From positions 23,850,765 through 23,914,764 of the forward strand of contig NC_089281.1 of NCBI RefSeq assembly GCF_963678975.1: 64,000 nucleotides of DNA, in the 5' to 3' direction. Below, in pieces: positions 34,518 through 46,763 of the stretch. The stretch is from Dysidea avara. Lineage: Eukaryota > Porifera > Demospongiae > Dictyoceratida > Dysideidae. The position numbers and the translations under genes are program-made. The notes beneath the pieces are model-generated. The model saw nothing but the letters and a program-made list of their open reading frames with translations, was not told where the DNA came from and did no database searches. Numbering within the stretch: position 1 is the first letter of the stretch; every line of letters starts with the position of its first letter.

Positions 34518-36059
34518 ATGGCGACATTGAAGGGACAAAGTAGTTTTGAACTGTCTGTGGTGACAAAGACAAAAGAAGAGCCAATAGGAGTCGGCTCGTA
34601 TGCAAGTGTCTACGAAGTGATCGTACACGAGACGGTGTGTGCCGCAAAAGAAATGCATCCCATTCTGGTGAACACTGAAGATTCGAAATGGAAGTCAGTG
34701 TTTCTTGCGGAGTGTGAAAATTGTAGCAAAATTCTTCATCCTAACATAGTACAGTTCCTGGGAATTTACTATCCTAACGCGAGAGGAAAGAAAGCGAAGT
34801 TGCCATGGCTAGTGATGGAGTTGATGCACATCAGCCTAACCGGCCTAATTGAGAAATACGAGAAAGAAGATATTCCTTTGCATTTTAAGTTTTCCATTTT
34901 CCTGAATGTGTGTCAGGGTTTGCAGTTCCTCCACAGCCAGAACATCATCCACAGGGATCTGTACTCCAGTAACATTCTCCTTACTAAACATCTGGTAGCT
35001 AAAATAAGTGATCTTGGGATGGCTAAAATGATTTCACCGGGTTTTAGCAGACACACACAAACTCCTGGTAACATGGTGTTTATGCCTCCAGAGGCATTGT
35101 CAATCAACCCAGTATATGGTACTCCGATCGATGTTTTTTCACTTGGTTGTGTGTGTGTACATGTTACCAGCATGCAGTGGCCAACACCAAAGGATAGAGT
35201 AACAGAAAATGATGTTGTCCTTTCTGAAGTACAAAGAAGGGAATACCTTTTCGTTAAGATGTCTGAAATACCAGCATTGAGACGTTTAGTTGAAAGTTGT
35301 TTGCAGAAGAAACCAGAAGATAGGCCAGTTATTGGAGAAGTCATTACAGCATTGAAGGGTATTGAGTATAGCCATTCACCACACGAAGGTGATAACATTA
35401 TTGACCTTTTTAATGCTGTCATGCAGCATGAGGTTAGTTGTAAGAAAGCAATAATTGAAAAGGATCAAGTAATTGCTCAGCAGACATTCCAATTACAAAG
35501 TAAAGATCAAGCACTGAAACAAAAAGATGAAGAGTTATCCACGAAAGATAAAGAGTTATCCATGAAAGATCAGCTAATAAAACAATTGCAAACTGTAAAA
35601 CTACCACAAAAGGATCAAGTAATTGCTCAGCAGACATTCCAATTACAAAGTAAAGATCAAGCACTGAAACAAAAAGATGAAGAGTTATCCATGAAAGATC
35701 AGCTAATAAAACAACTGAGAACTGTAAAACTACCACAAAAGGATCAAGAGTTACAGCTAGCAAATAAAGCACTTTCCCAACAAACTCGTGAACTAGAACA
35801 CAAAAATAATCAGTTACTTCAAAACAAACAACAAATCTGTCAACTTCAGCAAGAGCTAGAGTACCAAAATCATCAACTATCTGAAATAGATAAAATTTTG
35901 AAATGGAGATTTACTAAAGATGTAGAGGGAAATGGTTCACAACTAGCAAGTAGTCCACAGCAAATGAAGCAAGTTGATACAGAAATACGGTTTACTGCTA
36001 AAGTAGGTTTATCATTAAAGTGTGTAGGATGTACATTTGTGGTGTGTGACCATCGCTAA
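34518..36059 (+). CDS. protein kinase with long coiled-coil tail (513 aa, single exon)
   Basis: This is a host-type cytoplasmic protein kinase. Residues: Gly loop IGVGSYASVY at 23-32; ATP lysine K44 in VCAAKEMH; catalytic loop HRDLYSSN from 145; D165 of a DLG motif (usually DFG); PPEAL near 190; DVFSLGC near 210; PEDRP near 275. The sequence is tyrosine-kinase-like in layout, but substrate choice cannot be told. Residues 314-455 form a Gln/Lys/Glu-rich coiled coil with a recent tandem duplication. There is no signal peptide or membrane segment. The short Cys-containing end (LKCVGCTFVVCDHR) may be a truncation of a longer ancestral protein. It has no introns, which fits an expanded retrogene-like family. 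AATAAA occurs at about 36081. Confidence 0.9.
   Translation: MATLKGQSSFELSVVTKTKEEPIGVGSYASVYEVIVHETVCAAKEMHPILVNTEDSKWKSVFLAECENCSKILHPNIVQFLGIYYPNARGKKAKLPWLVMELMHISLTGLIEKYEKEDIPLHFKFSIFLNVCQGLQFLHSQNIIHRDLYSSNILLTKHLVAKISDLGMAKMISPGFSRHTQTPGNMVFMPPEALSINPVYGTPIDVFSLGCVCVHVTSMQWPTPKDRVTENDVVLSEVQRREYLFVKMSEIPALRRLVESCLQKKPEDRPVIGEVITALKGIEYSHSPHEGDNIIDLFNAVMQHEVSCKKAIIEKDQVIAQQTFQLQSKDQALKQKDEELSTKDKELSMKDQLIKQLQTVKLPQKDQVIAQQTFQLQSKDQALKQKDEELSMKDQLIKQLRTVKLPQKDQELQLANKALSQQTRELEHKNNQLLQNKQQICQLQQELEYQNHQLSEIDKILKWRFTKDVEGNGSQLASSPQQMKQVDTEIRFTAKVGLSLKCVGCTFVVCDHR
35461..35775 (+). repeat. in-frame 129-150 bp tandem repeat within the kinase tail
   Basis: The segment starting AGGATCAAGTAATTGCTCAG at 35461 recurs at 35611 almost unchanged, and a third, partial unit starts at 35740. 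The first unit has an extra 21 bp (a seven-residue TKDKELS-type insert). The near identity shows a very recent duplication that lengthens the coiled coil. Confidence 0.85.
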
Positions 36060-36354
36060 AAATGTGGGTTCCCAGCAAAAATAAAAGGAGGGTAATCAAC
36101 GAAATTTTGAAAGCTTATTTTACAAGTTTATGAAAAAATTAAATAATTTTACAAGCTAGCAGGACTTTTACAATAAAAAGTTCTATTAAAAAGTAAAGGT
36201 GATCATATATCACCCTGGGGCAATGCAATGTGTTATGTAATACAATAACGAGTAATATACCACGGTACATGAGGAGTCTCTGAAATATCTGAAAATGAAA
36301 ACCCTAAAAATTCCCCTCTATACGGTAACATCTATGTATGTAATAGTATATTTT

Positions 36355-36540
36355 TTAAAAATGAAGTGGGAATCCAAGAAATAAAAAGTAGTGAATGATG
36401 GTATTAAATGATTACATTGGCATGTAGTAACAATTATTTTCTTCATTACCAAAGTGGGGATTTCCCACCAAACAATGCTGTAATACCATCATTCATCTCT
36501 TGTTTCACTACGTTTTATCGCTTGGATCCTAAATACACTA
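36355..36540. repeat. diverged fold-back repeat related to 41563-41849
   Basis: It shares AAAAATGAAGT, AAAGTAGTGAA, GGGATTTCCCAC and CTATTTTTATCGCTTGG-type words with the perfect hairpin at 41563. The two arms are less well matched here. Confidence 0.55.
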
Positions 36541-36554
36541 TATATGGTACCCCT

Positions 36555-36740
36555 CAAGCATAACAACATCTCACCAGAGTGCGAGTGATTTAAAAACTTG
36601 CTAATTAAAAGGCATGGCACCAGTTTCGCTCACGAGTATTCATTCCAAACGAAACAGGATGAATGCTCATGAGTGAAATGGGTGCCATGCTCTTTAATTA
36701 GTGAGTTTTTGCTCTTGCGAGATGATGTTGCGTTTGAGCA
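36555..36740. repeat. imperfect long hairpin
   Basis: Arms around 36555-36640 and 36655-36740 pair through CTAATTAAAAGGCATGGCACC versus GGTGCCATGCTCTTTAATTAG and AACAACATCTC versus GAGATGATGTT. The loop includes ACGAAACAGG. It is probably a MITE. Confidence 0.6.
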
Positions 36741-36839
36741 GTTACTGTAGTTTGTTAGATTTTTTATTATCATACAGTACTAATATATTAGGGATCAATG
36801 GGGAGTAGTACTGTATGTTATGGATCATGGGGTTTCGAA

Positions 36840-37600
36840 TCATGCATGCTACAAGAAATTTGCTATTGCTGTTGCTATTGCACTGAGGTGCTGCTGCATT
36901 AATGTTATCTTTGCTGCAAGAATGCTATTGCTGCTGCATGAATGTTATTGTAGCTGCTGCTATCACTCTGAGGGCGACATTTCATGAAGATTATGTCTAC
37001 CGCATGCCTATTACCACTGTGCCATTGTTATTACTGCTTCTGATAATGTGTATCCCAAACATTAATTGGTTGGTATGCAATATTGTCCAAGTATGGCTAC
37101 TACGGCATCCAGTGATCCCCTCAGTTATCCAATTCTGTTTACGGCTGCTGCAAGAATATTATTGTTGTTGCATATATGTTATGGCTCTGGCAAAAAAAAT
37201 TTCATTGCCACTTCGTGAAACATTATTGTGGCTGCATGAATGTAATCACTGCTGTGAACTTGAGGGTGCCGCTATTGCATGATTTACTGAGAGTGCAGAG
37301 ACTAGCAGAGTACTGCATGATGCACTTGCTGTTGCATGATACGTAACTGCATGATGTACGAAAGTGCTGCTGCATGAAATTTATGGCTGCTGCATGTCTG
37401 CTATTACTGCTGACACTACTATTGAACTACAACTCTGCTGCAAGTATTTTGCTTCCACTATTTCATTGCTAGTGTCGCTGCCACTGCATGTATGCTCCTC
37501 GCTATAGGTTTGCGAGTCATCACTGCTTCTGCAGACAGGCAGGCATGTCCTATCTGTTGCTTGCACGTAATACCATGCTTATGCGACTGCTACACCATTC
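36840..37600. repeat. low-complexity TGCTGC / GCATGA-rich region
   Basis: Frequent GCTGCTGCATGAATG-like words without strict period. A 126-codon open frame (36902-37282) is a by-product of this composition. Confidence 0.5.
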
Positions 37601-40600
37601 AGCGACCACCTCAGTTGTCTAATCCCACTCTATTACTACTAGCATGCATGCATTATCATTACTGTCACTGACACCATTATACTTCCATGATTAACCTACT
37701 ACAAATGTGTAACCATTCTCCAATTCCCCCAACTCTATGCCATTAACCATGTAGCTGGTCCGTAATTGCATGCATCTCAATGGTCAACAGTGTCTTCTTT
37801 TATTTTTAGTAATACCATTATCTCCTTAAGCACGGCAGCTCTTAGACTTGCATGGGTTATTTCGTTTCCAAATTTGCTTATGTGAAATTTGCCACCAGCT
37901 AGTTACATTGCAGTAACTTTGCACCACCGCACATGCATGTGTGGCTGCTGCACTTCAGCTGCACAAAGTGGGGCAATTTTCCATACCATCTTGTATGCCT
38001 CATTTTCTCCTTCAGTTGCTTGCTCTCTTGTCCCATTCTAGCATATGCTTAGTTACCGCACAGGTACAATATTCACCCCTAAAGTTTCATACTTATTTGT
38101 ACACATATACCTGGAAATAACTGGTTGTGATTTTTTTTTTCAGGCTCAGTATTAACTTATTTTCATTTGGTTGCTCATTTAACTTGTAATATCTCCAGAC
38201 TGTTGCATAACTATAGCTCAATGGCTGTTACTTTCTGCAGGCTTGCTCCATGCTCGTGCACATGTGCATGTGTTCATTGGCTGCTGCATGCGAATAGGAG
38301 GTGCATATATTGATATTGAGATTGCACATTCGCTCTCCATGTATGTAATAATACCTTGCTACAGTGTTTCCCTGGCTTAACAGTAGGATAAGTGTTATTG
38401 TCTAGGGCTCTTTGCAAGCTTTCCATTCCTCTGCAACCTATCTACATTCTTATACAATTAAATATTTACAGGTACTTTTTGTTATGGATGTGCCACACTT
38501 GTCCTTGTACACATAAATTGCTGCTTACCTTATTAACCCTAGCTTGTTTTGGGGGTACATACCTTCAGACCTCAGTTGCACTTGCCTTGTCAGTGTTTGT
38601 GTGCATAGAGTTTGTGTGCACAAAAATACTCATGTACTTTCAACTTGAAAAGCGTCTGCATACAATATTAACTGCTATATTTCTATTCGAGTTCATGCGA
38701 TCAGTGGATATAAAGCTATAACCAATGTCTAAAATCATTGCAGACTTATTTACTATGTATGTAGCCTCTTTAGCTCCAGTTGTAAGTTTACTTGTGCTTT
38801 ACCAATGTCTGTATGTACAGTGCTTTGCTGTATTCAAACTCTGAACACAACTGTTGTTGCTGCTGCTTATGTGCTTATGTTTATGTTCTGCTTACATGCT
38901 TGTAAGAAAAATTGCTACATACAGTGCATACCAATTAATGGCTGTTGCTAATTTTGCAGACTCATTTAATGCTCACTAATGTGTGTGTACATTTGTTGCT
39001 GCATACAGGTAGCTGATGCTTGTATACAACCATTTGCAGGCCTACTGTATACATTCATGCTATATTTTCACACTGCTTTATATTCATGCTGTATTTGCAC
39101 TCTCCTTTATACTCATAGGTACTCATGTATTAGTCCCTGCTGGTCCTGCAAAAACTCTACTTCCCTGCATTCAGGCTTAGCATGTTGCTTACAGCTATTG
39201 GTACACACACAGACTCACTTAGTTGCATGCTCATTTAGTATGGTTGTAATTTGCTAAATACCATCTGAATGTGTCATCTGCTTCATGCATGTCTGTGCTA
39301 TGTATAGTTATTCTAACTAGCTACAATAATATTACTGTCTGTGTACTATCATGATTTTTATTATATGTGGAGTAAAGAAAGCTTGGGCAACTGGGAAAAT
39401 TTGGAGGAATTTAGATATGCTAGTTACGTAACTGTAAAGCTTAATCAATCTATGCCATTATTAATGTTTGTGACATAGCTATGTCTGTCATTTTTGGTTG
39501 CTGGTCATCAATTGCTGTCGTTTGACATTTATTTGCAGTTTGCTATCATCAGTTGTTTTCCAGATAATACTAAGTCGCAAATGCTATGTTCATTAATCGA
39601 CCCTGTTTATGGAAGAGCTTACTGCTTGCCCTATAATTAATATCTATATTATATAATCTATATATTGTCATGTAATGCATAATCTTATGTATATCTCATT
39701 TACTATTATGGTGTCATCATGTTCTTGTTGATTGTTGTGTATTGTTACATACACTACCGGCTTTGTGCAAAATGTTAAGTACTTAGCATTAGGGAAAAGT
39801 AGGCAATGATAGAGCTTGGTGCGGTGGTAGGGTGGATAGCTAGGCAAATAACTGTGTATATATGAGTACATATGTGTAATAGAGTCCTCAATAAATGGTG
39901 GCAGTTGCCACTACTCCCAGGGGTGGGCCACAGCAACCAACATGTTAAGTCACTGGTAGGGAAGACTCGTTGAAGTACATTCCTGTCAAAACCACAGATA
40001 AACAACTTCAGTGTTTTCATCATTAATAAATCGGTGTATTCTTGCAGGATGGCATAAGGCTCTTTAAAAGTAACATCACTGCATGCTACATAGCTACATG
40101 AGCAGTGCTGGTGTTAAATGCTTGGTCTCTGTTCCTGGAATTAAAATGTTTAACGTGGAGATTGTCCTGCATGTAGGGCAGGTACCAATATATTTAATAG
40201 TTATACCTTGACCACGAGGGATGTGCCTGATATATATGCCCAAGCCCAAGGGCCACAGGCCTGAGGGTGCGGGTATATGGCCATGGTATATACCTAAAAT
40301 ATACTACTCAGGTATTGCTCACCTAGTAGATGAAGGAAGACGAACCTGCGTTCCCCACATTACTTTTATACAGAGGTTTGCAAATATTGATTGTGGCTTT
40401 AAATGATGGAACAAAAAGAAATGATTGTGGGTTTTGCTGGTTGTAGTGATGCCATTTTTAGCCAAATAACCACTTTGTGGATGCCCGAAGTACTAATCAT
40501 GATATCGCCCTATGGTTAGGACAATACATGAAATATTGCCTTATGGTCTCCTTTGATCTGTGGTGTCAAAAAGTGGTATATATTTGCCTAACCGCAAGTG

Positions 40601-40722
40601 AGTAAATATATATATATACTCAACTGTTTCCAGGTAGGCATACGTGTATATACTTACCTGTGGTTTGAGCTAAATACACACCTGGCAGCTCGTTTAAAGT
40701 TTCACATGATCATGGTGTATAT
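37601..40722. other. no recognisable gene
   Basis: Composition is TG/CA-rich. Open frames of 92-109 codons (38392-38721, 38979-39257) are hydrophobic or Cys-rich but have no motif. The part from 40200 to 40640 shares stretches, inverted, with 61960-62660 (for example TTTTATACAGAGGTTTGCAAA), so it is an old repeat. Confidence 0.45.
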
Positions 40723-41337
40723 GTGACCGGATCTGAAAGAATCCCATATGTTAGCGTATTTTTCGAATTCCATTTTGTTACATTTTCTTTATCTAGGTAA
40801 CCAAAGAAATGGTCCACCAAAGTTTCAGCTCTAGAAACCTTGAAGTTTCAAAGATACAGGGCTACAAAGTGGCAGCAACAGGAAAACTGATTTGTACAGT
40901 GACAATACAGAAAATAAACCACAGGCGCTTAATTAAACGGTCATAACGCACGAATGCAATTTTCTACCAAGACGAAATTTACACCATTGGATTCTCCATG
41001 GACAGGCGAATCCAGTGCTGGGTACATTTTGCCTTCCAGGTTCTTCCTACAACCAGGGTGAAGCCAAAAAACAGTAGTAAACCCCTCATCCAATGTGAGG
41101 CAGACTATCGCTCATAATTTACATCTCCTTGGGAGCACTGACATGAAACCGGACTCCTCTTGCTTTGGGGATCATGATGGTACCACGGTATTTTCCGTTA
41201 CCACCTTCCTTCACTGTGAAACAAACGCTCAAAAAATTTATGGATTTCTTTTCGATTTCGTAATTATTTCACCCATTGCGTTTATTGCATTATACTGTAA
41301 AAATTAGGCTTGCACTAATGTATACAGATCCGGTCAC
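40723..41337. mobile_element. TIR element with GTGACCGGATCTG ends (615 bp)
   Basis: It begins GTGACCGGATCTG and ends with the exact reverse complement CAGATCCGGTCAC. No transposase frame is present and no clear TSD can be read. The superfamily is not certain. Confidence 0.65.
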
Positions 41338-41387
41338 CTATATCTTTATTTTGTGAAAATTCATATACATGTACTACTTGTTATTAG

Positions 41388-44300
41388 CACAAAGATGAGG
41401 ATATGTCACGTAAGAAAATGAAACAGCTGCTCAAAGGATCTCATAAGCAAATGGAAATTCCTTCAGTTCACACCATTCCACTGCCAGCACATGTAAGAGG
41501 AGGAACAAATGAAACTGCAGAGAGTAAAAGTTAGTTATCATAGTGTCATATGCATATAAATATATATTAAAAATTATAAATTTAAAAATGAAGTAAGGTT
41601 CCAAGTGATAAAAAGTAGTGAAACAAGAGATGAACAATGGTAGCTATTACAGCATAGCTCAGTGGGAAATCCCTACTTTGGCATGGTATAACAATTATTT
41701 TGTGTTCAATGCTAAAGTATGGATTAATGCCAAAGTAGGGATTTCCCACTGAGCTATGCTGTAATAGCTACCATTGTTCATCTCTTGCTTCACTACTTTT
41801 TATCGCTTGAAACCCTACTTCATTTTTAAATTTATAATTTTTAATATACTTAGTTTATTTAGTTTTTGTTAAAGCATACAGCCAGCTATAAACATGTGAC
41901 TGTTCTATTAGGGTGACTGCTGTATTAGAGTACCTTGAGTCATGTGTGCTTGCCCAAAAAGAGGTGTAGTCATTGTGGTTTCGATCGATTGTTAGACTAG
42001 AGTATCTTGAATCAGCCTACCAACCTGAAGGTGTGTGGTCACAAATACAGCTAGCGTAAAAGAGGCGTGGTCTCGATTTGATAGATCGGTATTACGTAGA
42101 ATGAAGAATAGGCGTGGCCTTGTGACCTATCATGGAGTACAGTACGCAAGGAAATTTTGACGTAAGAAAAATTTGACGAATTCACACTTCAGCAGATTTG
42201 ACAAAAAAAAATGTTGATGAAAATCAAGAAATTGTAGACAAAACCTGTACTTTTAAAGGCGCTTATAAACACTTGATGAATTTAAATTTGACGAATTAAA
42301 CCAATTTGTCAAATTCGTCAAATTTTGCTGATGTCTAAATTTCCTTGCATACAGTCAGTACCAGTAGCGCAGCACAAATCCTATGTGCTTTGTGGTATAA
42401 TAATTGAGATCTACACATGCACAAGGAGCCAAGACTAGTGTAATTGAAAATAAATTTATCACTAATTTAATTAACACCATCACTACACAAAACAATACAC
42501 ACACACACACTCAATACACACATAAGGAGTCAAGCCTGAAAGTACATGCATCACTAATTTAATCAACACTATTGCTAATTTAATTAACAACACCACCTCA
42601 CACAATACACACTCAAGCAAGCACACACACACACACACACTCAATACACACATAAGGAGTCAAGCCTGAAAGTACATGCATCACTAATTTAATTAACACT
42701 ATTGCTAATTTAATTAACAACACCCACCTCACACAATACACACACATGCAAGCACACACACACTCAATACACACATAAGGAGTCAAGCCTGAAAGCACAT
42801 GCATCACTAATTTAATTATCACTATCGCTAATTCAATTAACAACACCACCTCACACAATACACATGCACACAGACACACAGACACACACACACATTTATC
42901 TACACTTACATTCCACAGTGATGGTAAAAAGGTATTATTACGTTGGCAACATTGTGGTAGGGAAGCAAAAACATGCATCCATGTTGTGGAATTTAATTAA
43001 AATACCTAAACTTAATAGTGGGACCAGATGATGAACAATGGATAGTTTTTTCCATTTTATTTGGATACTTTAAGGACAAGTATGCATGTCTGTAATATAC
43101 ACTACATTGATGCTTATGACACAGCTATACACGTGTGACTGTTCCATTAGGGTGACTGTGCTGCTATTATTATAAATATAGTTAACAAAATAATTGTTTT
43201 GACATGCCAAAGTAGGGATTTTCTCACAGAGCTATGCTGTAATACCATCATTCATCTCCTGTTTCACTGCTTTTTATTGCTTGGATCCCCACTTCATTTT
43301 TAATTTTTTTTAAATATACTAGTAGATATGCTAGCAGACATTCAATCCCTAATTCGGTATAGACGAATGAAGGATTGAATGTCCTCTGATTAAAGCAACC
43401 TTCCTTGTTTCTCTTCTTTTTTTGCTATGATTCCTAATTGAACGTAAAATTCCTTGTACAACTCTCTCTTTAAATGCCTATAGATCCAACTGCTTTCTTG
43501 TGTTCTATATGCATATTGGTAGCACTGACTCTCTATGTTTTGCCAAAACAGCACATGTAAAATGTATTCAGCATAATCTCTGCAAGAATAATGAATTTAT
43601 GTATGTATGTTAGTGGAAATTTGCAAGCAATAGTAAATGAACTCTACGTATATTGTATTGACAGCATAAGTGTAATCTCAATGTTGTTGGTTAGATTGTC
43701 CGATTTGTTTTGAATCACTGAAAAGCATGGCCCCTACAGCAGTGACCTGTTGCAAGCATTGCAAGCAAGGATTTTGTAAGTCATGTCTTGATGAGGCCAT
43801 GAAGTACAAGCCATACTGTCCCACCTGTACTTTACCATTGAGGAAAATAACTGGAAATCAACTAAGATGTGGTACCATGAGCACTCACATCATGCATGAA
43901 TGTTTACCTGGTTATGAGAAGTATGCTACCATCTGTATCAGATATGACATTCCTGGTGGAAAACAAGGTCCAGAACATCCTAACCCTGGGATTTATTTTA
44001 ATGGTAAATCGTGTCCTGCTTACTTACCAAATTCACCTGAAGGACAGAAAGTTGCTCGACTACTCAAGAAGGCTTTTGATGCTGGATTGGTATTTACTGT
44101 GGGGACGTCCCACACAACTGGGGCCAAAGATACTGTAGTCTGGAATGATATCCATCATAAGACAAACACACATGGAGGTCCAGAAAGGTTGTCATTTTGT
44201 GTTGTAGCTACATACAGTATCAATTATTTGGTGTTAAAAATTGGGCAATGCTTCATCTGTCTGAAGGTTTTTCAGCAGTGCACCAGTGCTTTTACCATTA

Positions 44301-46183
44301 TAAAGTCTTATTGATACCACTAGTATAAGATAGGTGAAAAGAAAAATTAGTTGCGTTTTATTAACAGTTGAATACAAGTTGTTTATGTACAAGTACACAA
44401 AAAAATTAGAATTTTCAACTAGAGTAAGGACCATAGCACATTGATAAGCTTGTTTCAGTACTTTTTATTGATGTGCTGTGGTCCCTGCTCTAGTTTAAAA
44501 TTCCAAAAAGTTTTGTGTACAGTGAAACCTCATTAACAGGGCCACCTTTGGGACCCACAATAAGTGGCCCTATTAGTGAGGTGGCCTTATTAATGAAAAT
44601 CTCATTAATCTGGCCATAAACAAAGTGGCCTTATTATCAAGGTTTTCAACAAGTCAACACCTGGCTATAGTAATGAGCCAGTCACATGAAGAATCGCATA
44701 AGTCCACAGTACATCATGCTTGAACAGTATATTTTGGAACAGTAATGTGTAACTACCCAAAAAATTTGTTGAAGCAACAATACTTGAATTTCTTGACATT
44801 TTAAACTAGTTTTTTTTTTGAAATACACTGACTACTTACATGAAAGGAGAAAAGGCATAAGTGCATAGGATATGATTGGACTTATGCCGCTCTTCAACTG
44901 TCAGGCTCAGTTGCTGTAACAGCTATATACGCATACTACAGGTTTCATCATAATGCACAGATAGGATTATTCGTTACTTGAGGCATAATGTCTACTAAAA
45001 GCATGAAGTATGCACATTGCTAAAACTATTGGCATAGCTTTTGGCAGGAACTCAGGAGCAGAAACTTTTGTAGTGATGCGCTGACTGTCTGTTCAGCTGG
45101 CCCCTTTATTGAGGGAATATTGTGTTAGTTTCACCAGTTTGGTCTTACAGTATGTGGCCACTGGCCTTATTAATGTGGTGACCCAATTAATGAAAATGAA
45201 AATGAAATCAATGGAACAGTATGGAAGATACATCTGGACTTTCTGAACCTGGCAAGGTAGTCTTATTAATGAGGTGACCACTAAGTGAGGTTTCACTGTA
45301 CTTGTTTGTTAACTTTTTTTGTAAGCAATTATTATGATTGGTGAACCCACGATACTGCATCAAAAGAAAGAATTGACACCACGCACCCCAACTATATCAA
45401 TAATCATCTGAAAAGTGAAGTCATTACACTTCGTTGTCAGCTATGTTCAACCCGTTACACAGCATCAAGAACTGTTCAAAAAGTATCTTGCAATCAAAGT
45501 AGCCACCATGAAAATTACGAACAATTTCTGTTAATACGAAGGGAAGCCGTCATGTGCTACCACCAAATAGACACTTTTTGCTCTCATTAAAGATGAATGG
45601 AACACAAAGGAGGACACTGGTAAGTCCATGAAGAATGCATTGTATATACTGCGGTATGCCAAATGGCACCTCTCAGGCAGAAGCAGTGAAAGAATCAAGC
45701 CCGTAGCCTTAGCTTTATCGAGTTACGCTTGTCTGAAGGGATCAATCATGCAGTCAGTAGAAAATTCTGTTAGACTTTTTTTTAATTCTGTAACAACTTG
45801 TTGAAAGCATTTCAGGTTGATCTGAAAGCTTGTTTGGGCTTAGTTTTACCTACCTCACTGTCGTCAGGGAAAATTGAGGCTGGTTATTGGGTGTTTTTTT
45901 CATGGGCCACGCCTACTCCTTTGTGGTCCCTGCTATACAGTACTACTATTGTACTGTATGATAATGGTATCTAACTAGATTCATTGAATTTTCAATTGTT
46001 TTCCTTTAATAGATAAATGCAATTGATTAAAATATAATGCTTGCTTTTATATTTTTTGTGAATTTAATTGATATCTATCATGTTCCTCTTATTCTTTACT
46101 TTTTGTATAGCTATGGTTATCCAGACCCAACCTACTTGAACAGAGTAACTGAAGAACTTGCAGCTAAAGGAATAAAAGAGTGA
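41388..46183 (+). CDS. deltex (DTX3L-like) E3 ubiquitin ligase, 3 visible exons
   Basis: Deltex proteins are RING E3 ligases that pass ubiquitin from an E2 and whose DTC domain binds ADP-ribose or NAD+. Exons by splice sites: 41388-41523 (acceptor ttattag; HKDEDMSRKKMKQLLKGSHK, then a linker), 43695-44187 and 46111-46183; phases 1 and 2 agree across both introns. Exon 2 begins with RING Cys pair CPIC and continues CCKHCKQGFCKSC and CPTC, then DTC motifs LPGYEKYATI, YDIPGGKQGPEHPNPG, AYLPNSPEGQKVARLLKKAF, FTVGTSHTTG and WNDIHHKTNTHGGPE. The last exon supplies YGYPDPTYLNRV to the stop. Upstream exons (N-terminus) are not found, so it is 5' incomplete. Both introns are filled with hairpins, simple repeats and a pogo-like MITE. 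Confidence 0.88.
41563..41849. repeat. near-perfect long hairpin in deltex intron 1
   Basis: Arms 41563-41685 and 41727-41849 are almost exact reverse complements over about 123 bp, with a 41-nt loop. It starts only 40 bases after the donor of the exon at 41388. A half-copy lies at 43195-43325 and a diverged one at 36355-36540. As the host gene is transcribed through it, the RNA would fold into a long stem. Confidence 0.85.
42144..42350. mobile_element. small MITE with CAAGGAAATTT ends
   Basis: Ends CGCAAGGAAATTT (42145) and AAATTTCCTTGCA (to 42349) are inverted, with TA on each side as a tentative TSD. The inside repeats TTTGACGAATT/AATTCGTCAAA words. Confidence 0.6.
42430..42900. repeat. 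about 125-bp tandem repeat with CA microsatellites
   Basis: AGGAGTCAAGCCTGAAAGTA recurs at 42524, 42654 and 42778. Each unit also carries CTAATTTAATTAACA and a (CA)n tract of changing length. The 121-codon minus-strand frame here is an artefact of the repeat. Confidence 0.8.
43195..43325. repeat. half-copy of the 41563 hairpin family
   Basis: It matches the right arm only: GCCAAAGTAGGGATTT, GAGCTATGCTGTAAT, CACTTCATTTTTAA. Confidence 0.65.
44518..45300. mobile_element. pogo/Tigger-like MITE in deltex intron 2 (779 bp)
   Basis: The element 44520-45298 starts CAGTGAAACCTCATTAA and ends TAGTGAGG-like CTAAGTGAGGTTTCACTG, with TA on both sides. Near each end are repeated GGCC(A/T)xCTTATTAATGAGG words. 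The diverged inverted relative is at 27690-28397. No transposase is encoded. Confidence 0.8.
45301..46110. other. remaining part of deltex intron 2
   Basis: No gene or clear repeat is seen. A stretch around 45330-45660 is relatively GC-balanced and could be an old element. Confidence 0.4.
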
Positions 46184-46522
46184 TACAATACTGCTTTAGT
46201 AAATTGTTGAATGAATACTCTTAAATATTTTTACTGACTATTAAAATTTGCTGTATTGCAATGTATATTTGCTATCCATATTAGTGTGAATGTTCTTGCA
46301 AGAGTTTGTAGGCTACTTCATATGCCCTGCAAGGAAAAAGATGATGTGAAATTGATGCCTCAATACATGTTTTCCCTGCATTCTGTGGAGAAGATGGCAA
46401 TAAGAATACAATTAAGGCAGACTGAGCAGATATTCATATATCCTAAAACAGCCTGCACATGTCATAAGGGAGATTGTTATTCAATGTTACAGCTTAAATT
46501 GTGTGCTGCATCATCATAGCCC
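46184..46522. other. 3' region of the deltex-like gene
   Basis: An open frame of 87 codons (46256-46519) overlaps it, but weak similarity to the sequence after the other deltex exon (3300-3470; ATGCCTCAATA, TGTGAAGA words) suggests a shared 3' UTR rather than protein. Confidence 0.4.
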
Positions 46523-46763
46523 AGGGGCGGATCTAGGGGGTGGGCTTTGGGGGCTGAAGCCCTCCCCTTCACCTTTAGGCTTTACTTGATCAATATGCTG
46601 AGGATTATAATGAAATTTTGTCTTAGCATAATCAAGACACACGGTAGTGTGTCGTGCGGCCCAAGAAGCGGGTTTTACTCTTTTCACCACCTTTCATAAC
46701 CCTTACGTAATATTAAGCTCAAAAGCATCCAGACTTCCTACTGTAGTTGTTGCTCTCTCTCTT

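Noticed and set aside
34913-35422. 169-codon minus-strand frame, plus 35434-35772
   Set aside because: Antisense to the kinase gene; the second simply mirrors the coiled-coil repeat.
38392-38721. hydrophobic 109-codon frame as a membrane protein
   Set aside because: Composition follows the T-rich local DNA, no start context or splice signals, no domain.
42613-42978. 121-codon Cys/Val-rich minus-strand frame
   Set aside because: Produced by the (CA)n and 125-bp tandem repeat; no independent evidence.
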